A stretch of 64,000 bases of DNA, taken from positions 1 to 64,000 of the forward strand of contig JAITVV010000043.1 of the NCBI GenBank assembly GCA_031285625.1. The letters run 5' to 3'. A model generated the notes under the pieces. The model was not told the DNA's origin. It did no database searches and was given only the letters and a program-made list of their open reading frames with translations. A program made the position numbers and the translations under genes. The stretch comes from Prevotella sp. (GTDB taxonomy: Bacteria; Bacteroidota; Bacteroidia; Bacteroidales; Dysgonomonadaceae). Shown here one piece after another: positions 56,070-62,786 of the stretch (position 1 is its first letter; each line of letters starts with the position of its first letter).

Positions 56070-56702
56070 TTAAAGCTTACCTTTTTCAATCTTCTTTATT
56101 ATTGCTTTTACTTCTTTCTTATCCTTTTGTTTTTCAGGATCGAAAAGCATGGCCGTGCATATACAGTATTTTCTCTCGGTACGGGTAAGCACATCATAAT
56201 TCACACACCCCTGACAACCTCGCCAAAATGCCTCATCATCAGTCAACTGTGCAAATGACACCGGTACATAACCAAGTTCTGTATTTATTTTCATTACAGC
56301 AGCTCCCGATGTTAACCCAAATACTTTTGCTTCAGGAAACATGGCTCTGGCCAGAGAAAAAGCATGTTGCTTGATCTTTTTAGCCAAACCGTGTTGTCTA
56401 AATTTCTCAACTACAATAAGTCCTGAGTTTGCAACATATTGCTTGTTACCCCAGGATTCGATATAGCAAAAACCGGCAAATTCATCTCCCATAAGAGCGA
56501 TAATAGCTTTTCCTTCCTTAATCTTGAGTTCAAGATATTCGGGCGAACGTTTTGCAATACCTGTACCGCGAACTTTTGCCGCAGCTTCTATTGTATCCAA
56601 TATGGTCTGCACATAGCTAAGATGCTGCTCTCCTGCTATCTGTATAGTGAGTTGTTGTTGCTCCATGGGTTTTTCTACCACTAGTTCTTCTACGTTGTTC
56701 AT
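56070..56702 (-). CDS. GNAT-family N-acetyl/succinyltransferase in the arginine operon
   Basis: 210 residues from the ATG at 56702; the frame extends 16 codons into the argR end without support. The GNAT core has LIVVEKFRQHGLAKKIKQHAF (acyl-CoA-binding motif A region, about 105-125) and GLTSGAAVMKINTELGYVPV. The C-terminus is Cys-rich: FWRGCQGCVNYDVL and RKYCICTAML, giving CxxC and CxC pairs that could bind a metal. Located right after argR and before argG, it is the best candidate for the first step, acylation of glutamate. As Bacteroides ornithine transcarbamylase uses N-succinylornithine, the acyl group may be succinyl (inference). Confidence 0.8.
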   Translation of the reverse strand: MNNVEELVVEKPMEQQQLTIQIAGEQHLSYVQTILDTIEAAAKVRGTGIAKRSPEYLELKIKEGKAIIALMGDEFAGFCYIESWGNKQYVANSGLIVVEKFRQHGLAKKIKQHAFSLARAMFPEAKVFGLTSGAAVMKINTELGYVPVSFAQLTDDEAFWRGCQGCVNYDVLTRTERKYCICTAMLFDPEKQKDKKEVKAIIKKIEKGKL

Positions 56703-56712
56703 TGTTATTGTT

Positions 56713-57168
56713 CTATTGAATATTGGGTATAAATGCAGATAATGAGTCAATAACTTCCTCTCTGCTTATATTTTCTCTTGGTATCAGCAAGATGGTATCA
56801 TCACCTGCTACTGTACCTAATATATATCCGGATGCCTTATTATCTATTTCACCTGCTATTGCCATTGCATAACCGGGACGAGTCTTCATTACGGCTAATT
56901 GGCCTGAAAACTCAATACTGACAAAACCGAAAGAAGATAAAGGATTTTCATCCTGAATAGTAGCTATATTTTCGGAGAACTGATAGATGTAACTTCCCTG
57001 TGATGTCGGCACTTTTACTATTTTCAGTTCCTTTATGTCACGCGACAGTGTAGCCTGAGTAAGCTCAAAGCCTCTTTCTATCAACATCTTAAGAAGCATA
57101 TCCTGACTATTTATTTCACTCGTCTGAAGCACTTCCTTTATTATTTTATGTCTGAATTTTTTAGTCAT
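56713..57168 (-). CDS. argR: Arginine repressor
   Basis: 151 residues from the ATG at 57168 (MTKKFRHKIIKEVL); the frame extends 13 codons further without good support. The N-terminal winged helix (about 1-65) has LLKMLIERGFELTQATLSRDIKELKIVKV, with the TQATLSRDI recognition helix of ArgR. The C-terminal oligomerisation/arginine-binding domain (about 80-151) ends GTVAGDDTILLIPRENIS, with the GD-D of the arginine site. It represses arginine biosynthesis genes when arginine is plentiful; here it is first in the operon and probably autoregulated through the half-sites at 57179-57222. Confidence 0.93.
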   Translation of the reverse strand: MTKKFRHKIIKEVLQTSEINSQDMLLKMLIERGFELTQATLSRDIKELKIVKVPTSQGSYIYQFSENIATIQDENPLSSFGFVSIEFSGQLAVMKTRPGYAMAIAGEIDNKASGYILGTVAGDDTILLIPRENISREEVIDSLSAFIPNIQ

Positions 57169-57178
57169 ACACGTATAA

Positions 57179-57222
57179 ATATGCAAAAACAATGCAAAAA
57201 TATACATTATATTGCATATTTA
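57179..57222 (-). promoter_or_regulatory. Candidate ArgR operator and promoter of the arginine operon
   Basis: Three TGCA half-sites (57182-57185, 57193-57196, 57213-57216) in an AT-rich context, with ATGCAAAA and TTGCATAT arms. A TATTTTTG -7 box (minus strand, 57195-57202) lies inside the cluster, so bound repressor would cover the promoter. Operator identity is inferred from position and symmetry. Confidence 0.5.
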
Positions 57223-57249
57223 AAAGTTTAGATATATAAAAATTACAAA

Positions 57250-57290
57250 ATAAAGGAGGAGACAACTCCCTTTATTGTCTCCTCCTTTAT
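57250..57290 (-). terminator. Rho-independent terminator after the GH3 gene
   Basis: ATAAAGGAGGAGACAA (57250-57265) pairs perfectly with TTGTCTCCTCCTTTAT (57275-57290) over 9 nt; on the minus strand TTTTGTAATTTTTAT follows. It isolates the long upstream operon from argR. Confidence 0.88.
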
Positions 57291-57311
57291 GTACAGTTGA
57301 TTATTTGATAT

Positions 57312-59648
57312 CTATAAAGATAATTTTTCCTGTAATTTTATATTATCAGAAGAACTTCCCACCATAATTGTAAAGTCACCATTTGGCTCTACAATTTCAT
57401 TCATCTTTTTGTCTATAATAGAAAAGACAGTTTTATCCAGAATAAATCCAATCGTTTTTGTCTCTCCTTTTTTCAGGGTTACCCGCTCAAAAGATTTTAA
57501 TTGCATAATAGGTTGCACCGTGGAAGCCCTATTATTTCTGATATAAAGCTGAACCACCTCATCACCTTCAAAATCTCCTGTATTCTGAATCGTTACCGAA
57601 ACTTCAATTTTGTCATCTCCACGCCCCATAACTAAATCTTTATATTCAAAAGTTGTATAACTAAGTCCATAGCCAAAACTATATAATGGCTTACTTGACA
57701 TTTCCACATAGTCATGACTTGCCGGATTTCGTCTATTATAGTATACAGGTAACTGACCTACCGATTTAGCAACAGATATCGGCAAGCGACCTGCAGGATT
57801 ATATTCTCCAAATACTATATCGGCAATAGCATTACCACCTTCTTGTCCGGGGTACCACGCAGACAACAACGCATCGGCGTTTTCCGAGGCCCAGTTCATA
57901 TTTAGTGGACGACCTTGTATATATACAACTATAATTGGCGTTCCTGTAGCTTTCACAGCTTTTAATAACTCGAGTTGTTTACCCATAAGATCCAAAGAAG
58001 CCCGGTCAAAACCTTCTCCACTTTCCATATCACTAACACTATTTTCATCGGCCACAGCTGCACCGGTTTCAATATACTTTGTTTTAAAGTCGCGGGCACT
58101 TGAACCACCAACAACAATTATCGCAACATCAGCCTGTTTGGCTACCGTTACAGCTCTATCTATCTCAAGGTTCGTCGTGTCCCTGATCGCACAACCTTTT
58201 ACATATTCAACCTGTGACGAATTCAGCTTTGACCGTATACCATCCAACACCGTTTTAATGTTACTTTCATCTTGCGGTGCAGTATAATCGCCTAATTGGT
58301 TATAAATATTATCAGCATTAGGCCCAATCACTGCTATTTTTTTTATTTTACTTTTATCAAGAGGTAAAGTATTCTTTTTATTTTCGAGCAGTACAACCGA
58401 TTCTCTGGCTACTTGTCTTGCCAAAGTAATATTTTCAGCTGTCCTTACCTGAAGTTTAGCTCTACTTTCATCCACATATGGATTTTCAAATAATCCCATA
58501 TCAAACTTAAGTTTCAAAATCTTATAAACGGCAGAATCGATTAGTTCCTCTTTTACCAAACCTTTTTTCACAGCATCAGATAAATTAAAGAATGCATTCC
58601 CCCCAAGATCACAATCCAGTCCGGAAGAAAGTGCCAATATAGCAGCATCATGTATAGTAGAGACAACATGATGGCTACCTTTTAATCCCTCAACACTCCC
58701 CAGATCGGAAACAGTAAAACCTTTGAAACCCCATTCTTTACAAAGAACATCTTTCAACAGATAATCATTCGATGTACATGGTATTCCATCTACAGAATTA
58801 TAAGCAGTCATAACAGAAAGTGCCCCGGCTTGCACAGCCTTTTTGAAAGGTGGTAAGTAATTTTCTTTCAGATCACGCAACCCAACACTATTGCTATTTC
58901 CATTGTGTCCACCCTCGGGCACACCATAGGCAACGAAATGTTTCAATGTTGAAATCAGGCTATAAGGTTTCGACAAATCTCCATTACCAAAACCCGAAAC
59001 AAAAGCCTCTCCCATTCGTGATATTAGTATTGGATCTTCGCCATATGTTTCTTCCACTCTCGACCATCTTGGTTCCCTGGCAAGATCAAGCACCGGACCA
59101 TATCCGATATGAGAGCCCTGCAAACGCGCCTCTTGAGATATGGTAGAAGCCATCCGCCGGATAAGTTCGGGATTCCATGTTGCGGCTTGCCCTATTGCGG
59201 TAGGGAAAACGGTTGTGCCTATTGCCATATGTCCATGCGGGCATTCTTCGGCAATAAACACTGGGATACCCAAACGGGTATTTTCAATTATATACCGTTG
59301 TAAGGCATTTCCTGCTTTTGCGGCCAATTGGGGATTCAGTCCGTTTTCCAGTGTCTTTTTAGTCCATGGATCAGCCCTGAATGTAGCCCATAACATACCT
59401 ATATGCCTTTGTTGAACATATTCTTCGAATTTCTTCGAGTGCGTAACTTTATCCCCGCTTTTTTCATACATTTCCCATCCCAGAGGGCATAGCAACTGAC
59501 CAACCTTTTCCTCTAATGTCATATAGCTTATGAGATCGAGTGTTCTCTCACTGCTACTCAGATTCCGGTTTTTATATCTATACTCTTGTTGGGCATTAAC
59601 TGCCTGAAATAACAATAATGCAAGAATGCTTAGTGTAATATGTTTCAT
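57312..59648 (-). CDS. bglX: Glycoside hydrolase family 3 beta-glucosidase (BglX-like)
   Basis: 778 residues with a signal peptide (SILALLLFQAVNAQ). Order: GH3 N-terminal barrel (about 40-385) with LKHFVAYGVPEGG and the nucleophile Asp315 in GFTVSDLGSVEG; GH3 C-terminal domain (about 415-650) with RESVVLLENKKNTLPL and VVGGSSARDF; fibronectin-III-like domain (about 690-770). The nucleophile motif reads SDLG, less common than SDWG or SDYG. It would release glucose or xylose from beta-linked oligosaccharides in the periplasm. It begins 2 bp after the birA stop, an unexpected operon partner. Confidence 0.93.
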   Translation of the reverse strand: MKHITLSILALLLFQAVNAQQEYRYKNRNLSSSERTLDLISYMTLEEKVGQLLCPLGWEMYEKSGDKVTHSKKFEEYVQQRHIGMLWATFRADPWTKKTLENGLNPQLAAKAGNALQRYIIENTRLGIPVFIAEECPHGHMAIGTTVFPTAIGQAATWNPELIRRMASTISQEARLQGSHIGYGPVLDLAREPRWSRVEETYGEDPILISRMGEAFVSGFGNGDLSKPYSLISTLKHFVAYGVPEGGHNGNSNSVGLRDLKENYLPPFKKAVQAGALSVMTAYNSVDGIPCTSNDYLLKDVLCKEWGFKGFTVSDLGSVEGLKGSHHVVSTIHDAAILALSSGLDCDLGGNAFFNLSDAVKKGLVKEELIDSAVYKILKLKFDMGLFENPYVDESRAKLQVRTAENITLARQVARESVVLLENKKNTLPLDKSKIKKIAVIGPNADNIYNQLGDYTAPQDESNIKTVLDGIRSKLNSSQVEYVKGCAIRDTTNLEIDRAVTVAKQADVAIIVVGGSSARDFKTKYIETGAAVADENSVSDMESGEGFDRASLDLMGKQLELLKAVKATGTPIIVVYIQGRPLNMNWASENADALLSAWYPGQEGGNAIADIVFGEYNPAGRLPISVAKSVGQLPVYYNRRNPASHDYVEMSSKPLYSFGYGLSYTTFEYKDLVMGRGDDKIEVSVTIQNTGDFEGDEVVQLYIRNNRASTVQPIMQLKSFERVTLKKGETKTIGFILDKTVFSIIDKKMNEIVEPNGDFTIMVGSSSDNIKLQEKLSL

Positions 59649-59650
59649 TT

Positions 59651-60382
59651 TTATAGTATATATTTAATTTCTTTGAAGGCGAAGCGCTTTATTTTATTTT
59701 CTTTTGTTCTTAAAACAAGTAATCCTGAAGGTTCTATATCATCTATTTGGGCAAGAAACTGTGATTTACCATCATTATACAAATGATATCCTTCTTTTCT
59801 GAAAAGAGATTCCTTGTATCTATTTACAATGAATTGGACATTACCATCTTTTATTAGTTGGTAATAGTTACGAATATTATAAATGACTTCTCTGAGAATA
59901 TTTTCAATATTATATTCTTCCCTCGTGATTTGTTTTAATGAAACCGGATTTGGAGCATTACTCCAAAATTTCTCCTGATTGATATTAATACCTATTCCTG
60001 CTACCGACTGGCCAATCCTATCTTCTATTATAGTATTTTCCAACAAGATTCCACAAATCTTTTTCTCCTGCCAATAGATATCATTAGGCCATTTTATTGA
60101 GATATTTTCTGCATAATTTTTCAGACAATCAGCAACAGCAAGTGAAACAATCTGTGAAAGAATGAATTGTTTCTCAGCACTAATAGTATCTGGATAGAAT
60201 ACTATACTGAAAAGAAGATTTTTTTGGTTTTCAGATTCCCATCCATTTCCCCGTTGTCCTTTTCCTGCCAATTGGAAATCGGACCAAACTACAGTACCTT
60301 CTTCAACATTTTGTTTTATCAGAAGTTCCTTCAGATAATTATTCGTTGAATCAGTTTCTTTTATATGGATTATTGCTGACAC
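59651..60382 (-). CDS. birA: Biotin-[acetyl-CoA-carboxylase] ligase
   Basis: 243 residues, the short form without a DNA-binding domain, so it biotinylates but does not act as repressor. Motifs: FQLAGKGQRGNGWESENQKN (biotinyl-AMP binding, about 36-55), ISIKWPNDIYWQEKKICGILLE (about 96-117; KWPNDI) and VAGIGININQEKFW. It attaches biotin to the carrier domain of acetyl-CoA or related carboxylases. Starts with ATG at 60382, just 3 bp after the yjbR gene. Confidence 0.92.
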   Translation of the reverse strand: MSAIIHIKETDSTNNYLKELLIKQNVEEGTVVWSDFQLAGKGQRGNGWESENQKNLLFSIVFYPDTISAEKQFILSQIVSLAVADCLKNYAENISIKWPNDIYWQEKKICGILLENTIIEDRIGQSVAGIGININQEKFWSNAPNPVSLKQITREEYNIENILREVIYNIRNYYQLIKDGNVQFIVNRYKESLFRKEGYHLYNDGKSQFLAQIDDIEPSGLLVLRTKENKIKRFAFKEIKYIL

Positions 60383-60385
60383 CTG

Positions 60386-60757
60386 TTAGCTGTTTGGCAG
60401 ATTTTTATATTCAGTTTGTTTTACCTTTGGCAACTTCTTTATAACCTCATCTACCGAGTGCTGAATGAGTTCTTTAATAAGATTATCAGGGACATCGCTC
60501 TCCAACACAATGGTATTCCAATATTTCTTATTGGAATGATATCCAGGCAACACACCAGTGTACAGTTCGCGCAATTCGATTGCTTTTTCGGGATCACATT
60601 TCATATTTAGCCAGAACTCTCCATCTTTGGATTCCAGTCCCATATATGCAAACATTTTATCCATCACTTTATAAACCAATGTATCATCTCCGAATGGAAA
60701 TGACTCTGTTGCTCCTTTTATGGAGATGCAAGCTTCACGTGCTTCTTCTATATTCAT
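60386..60757 (-). CDS. MmcQ/YjbR-family protein
   Basis: 123 residues. The family layout is clear: MNIEEAREACISIKGATESFPFGDDTLVYKV, then KMFAYMGLESKDGEFWLNMKCDPEKA and LPGYHSNKKYWNTIVLESDVPDNLI. This is the CyaY-like/double-wing fold of the MmcQ/YjbR proteins, suggested to bind DNA but without an established role. The gene lies 17 bp after yraN and 3 bp before birA. Confidence 0.88.
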   Translation of the reverse strand: MNIEEAREACISIKGATESFPFGDDTLVYKVMDKMFAYMGLESKDGEFWLNMKCDPEKAIELRELYTGVLPGYHSNKKYWNTIVLESDVPDNLIKELIQHSVDEVIKKLPKVKQTEYKNLPNS

Positions 60758-60774
60758 AATATTCCGGGTTATTT

Positions 60775-61140
60775 CTAATTTACAGGCGCTAAAAATGCAT
60801 CATCAATATGATCTATCTCAAAGCCTTTTCCATTCCAGATTGCTGCAACAACATCAAAACGGGCAGGCAACTCAATATCATACTCTTTTAAATAAAAATC
60901 TGCAGTCTCTACTATTCGTCTGATTTTTCCTTTTGATACCGCTTCTTCCGGATTTCCCCAATAATTGGAACTTCTTGTTTTTACTTCTGCAAAAACAATA
61001 AATTCTTCATTGCGGGCAATAATATCTATTTCGTATTTCTCATTAGTCCAGTTCCTCTGAATAATCTCATAACCATTCTGCTGAAAATAATTTACAGCTG
61101 CATCTTCTCCTTTTCTACCTAAATCATTATGTTCAGCCAT
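60775..61140 (-). CDS. yraN: YraN/UPF0102 family nuclease-like protein
   Basis: 121 residues. Typical start LGRKGEDAAVNYFQQNGYEI (Glu12), followed by the PD-(D/E)XK-type core YEIDIIARNEEFIVFAEVKTRSS with Asp39, Glu52 and Lys54, then ISKGKIRRI-like AVSKGKIRRIVETADFYL. The fold resembles Holliday-junction resolvases; the cellular role is not established. Fits the usual ~120-residue length. Part of the kdsA-birA run. Confidence 0.92.
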   Translation of the reverse strand: MAEHNDLGRKGEDAAVNYFQQNGYEIIQRNWTNEKYEIDIIARNEEFIVFAEVKTRSSNYWGNPEEAVSKGKIRRIVETADFYLKEYDIELPARFDVVAAIWNGKGFEIDHIDDAFLAPVN

Positions 61141-61151
61141 AAATACAGGAC

Positions 61152-61862
61152 TTAAGGATTTAAGACTTTTCTTACTTTATCATAAACAGGAACCAGATTA
61201 ACTGTATCTTCTGTCAGGCAATATTCTACTGAGTCTTGCAGATTATTTGCTTCCAAACGCTTGATATGTTCGGTACGATTAATATAACTACGGATATTAG
61301 GTAAGGCCTCCGCCCACACAGACAGAGCTACCTGTACAGCATCTGAGGCAACAGAGTAACCTCTTTCAATCAGTCTTGCAGCCAGCGCCCCTCCAAAAAG
61401 TGTATCCTCAATATTGAAACGATTATTCCATCCGGCGCAAAGTATCATTACATCTTTTTGTTTCTTAATACAAAAATCAGTTAATGCACTTATGTTAGAG
61501 AAAGCACCGATGGTAAGAATGTCTGCCCCGCTTGCAGCATCAATAGCCTGAGTACCGTTCGTGGTTGTGAATACAACTTCTTTACCTTCTATCTTTTCTT
61601 TTGTATAATCAAATGGAGAATTTCCAAAATCAGCGAAATCACACCGTTTCACATTCCGTTCTGCACCCACCAGATACCCTTTAGCTTTGTAAGCCTCAGC
61701 CTCCTCAATTGAAGCTACAGGAATAATACATTCAGCTCCATTATTCAAGGCAGCACACATAGTGGTAGTGGCTCTGAAAACATCTACGACCACAACTATA
61801 TAGTCATTACTGTCAGCATAATAAGGATATAAAGCGGGAGAAAAACAAATATCTACTTTCAT
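61152..61862 (-). CDS. comB: 2-phosphosulfolactate phosphatase family protein (ComB)
   Basis: 236 residues. The N-terminal VVVVDVFRATTTMCAALNNGAE (about 24-45) with the acidic VDVFRAT motif and FTTTNGTQAIDAASGAD (about 97-113) are ComB signatures; LCAGWNNRFNIEDTLFGGAL follows. In methanogens ComB makes sulfolactate for coenzyme M; a bacterium of this group has no such use known to me, so the true substrate is likely another small phosphate ester. The gene overlaps no neighbour: 2 bp after kdsA and 11 bp before yraN. Confidence 0.88.
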   Translation of the reverse strand: MKVDICFSPALYPYYADSNDYIVVVVDVFRATTTMCAALNNGAECIIPVASIEEAEAYKAKGYLVGAERNVKRCDFADFGNSPFDYTKEKIEGKEVVFTTTNGTQAIDAASGADILTIGAFSNISALTDFCIKKQKDVMILCAGWNNRFNIEDTLFGGALAARLIERGYSVASDAVQVALSVWAEALPNIRSYINRTEHIKRLEANNLQDSVEYCLTEDTVNLVPVYDKVRKVLNP

Positions 61863-61864
61863 AT

Positions 61865-62659
61865 TTATAGTGCAGCTTTTATTCTCACCAGTTTTTCCAT
61901 CAGGCCTTCAAGCTGATCGAGCGGAAGCATATTAGCCCCATCAGATAATGCATTGGCTGGATCAAAGTGTGTCTCAATGAATAATCCATCTACACCTGTA
62001 GCTATGCCAGCCTTACACATTGTTTCTATCAGCTTGGGCTGTCCACCGGTAACACCTGATGCCTGATTTGGCTTTTGCAAACAATGAGTAGCATCCAAGA
62101 CTACCGGAAAACCAAATTCTTTCATTTCAGGTATTCCCCGAAAGTCAACCACAAGATCGGAATACCCGAATGATGTACCTCTGTCTGTTATAATAACATT
62201 ATTATTTCCTGAATCTACTACTTTCTGCGCGGCAAATTGCATTCCATTCGGCGCAAGAAACTGTCCTTTTTTGATATTTACGATCTTTCCAGTTTTAGCA
62301 GCAGCAATTAACAGATCCGTCTGACGACATAAAAATGCAGGAATTTGTAATACATCGACATATTCGGCTGCCATAAGGGCATCATGAGTTTCGTGTATGT
62401 CCGTCACTGTAGGGATACCAAATGTTTCGCCTACTTTACGAAGTATTTTCAATGCTTTTTCATCACCTATCCCTGTAAAGGAATCGACTCGTGAGCGATT
62501 TGCTTTCTTGTATGAACCCTTAAAAACATAAGGAATATTTAATCTATCGGTGATAGTCTTAACTTTTTCGGCAATACGAAGTGCCATCTCTTCCCCCTCT
62601 ATAACACAAGGTCCCGCAAGCAAGAAGAAATTATCATTTTTCAAGTCTGTTATATTCAT
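61865..62659 (-). CDS. kdsA: 3-deoxy-8-phosphooctulonate (KDO-8-P) synthase
   Basis: 264 residues. Barrel motifs: LLAGPCVIEGEEMALRIAEK (about 13-32), YVFKGSYKKANRSRVDSFTG (about 49-68), TDIHETHDA, LDATHCLQKPNQASGVTGGQ and FIETHFDPANALSDGANMLP (about 229-248). It condenses phosphoenolpyruvate and arabinose 5-phosphate for the KDO sugar of lipopolysaccharide. It is the first gene of the operon running through comB, yraN, yjbR, birA and GH3, with a TATCTTTG -7 element upstream (62689-62696). Confidence 0.95.
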   Translation of the reverse strand: MNITDLKNDNFFLLAGPCVIEGEEMALRIAEKVKTITDRLNIPYVFKGSYKKANRSRVDSFTGIGDEKALKILRKVGETFGIPTVTDIHETHDALMAAEYVDVLQIPAFLCRQTDLLIAAAKTGKIVNIKKGQFLAPNGMQFAAQKVVDSGNNNVIITDRGTSFGYSDLVVDFRGIPEMKEFGFPVVLDATHCLQKPNQASGVTGGQPKLIETMCKAGIATGVDGLFIETHFDPANALSDGANMLPLDQLEGLMEKLVRIKAAL

Positions 62660-62688
62660 TTCAATTATATATTTTACTTACTATTCTT

Positions 62689-62696
62689 CAAAGATA
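62689..62696 (-). promoter_or_regulatory. -7 promoter element for the kdsA operon
   Basis: On the minus strand TATCTTTG (TAnnTTTG), 30 bp upstream of the kdsA ATG and after the terminator of the preceding gene. No clear -33 box. Confidence 0.45.
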
Positions 62697-62734
62697 CAAA
62701 TATTGAGCCATAGTGAGATGAACAGAATAATATT

Positions 62735-62777
62735 TACAATAAAAAAACCGACTAAATTAGCCGGCTTTTTTATTGTA
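62735..62777 (-). terminator. Rho-independent terminator between the window-edge gene and kdsA
   Basis: Long imperfect inverted repeat centred near 62756 with a CCG/CGG core and outer TACAATAAAAAA / TTTTTTATTGTA arms; the minus strand has a T-rich 3' side. It lies 10 bp after the stop at 62787. Confidence 0.75.
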
Positions 62778-62786
62778 AGGTTTCTC

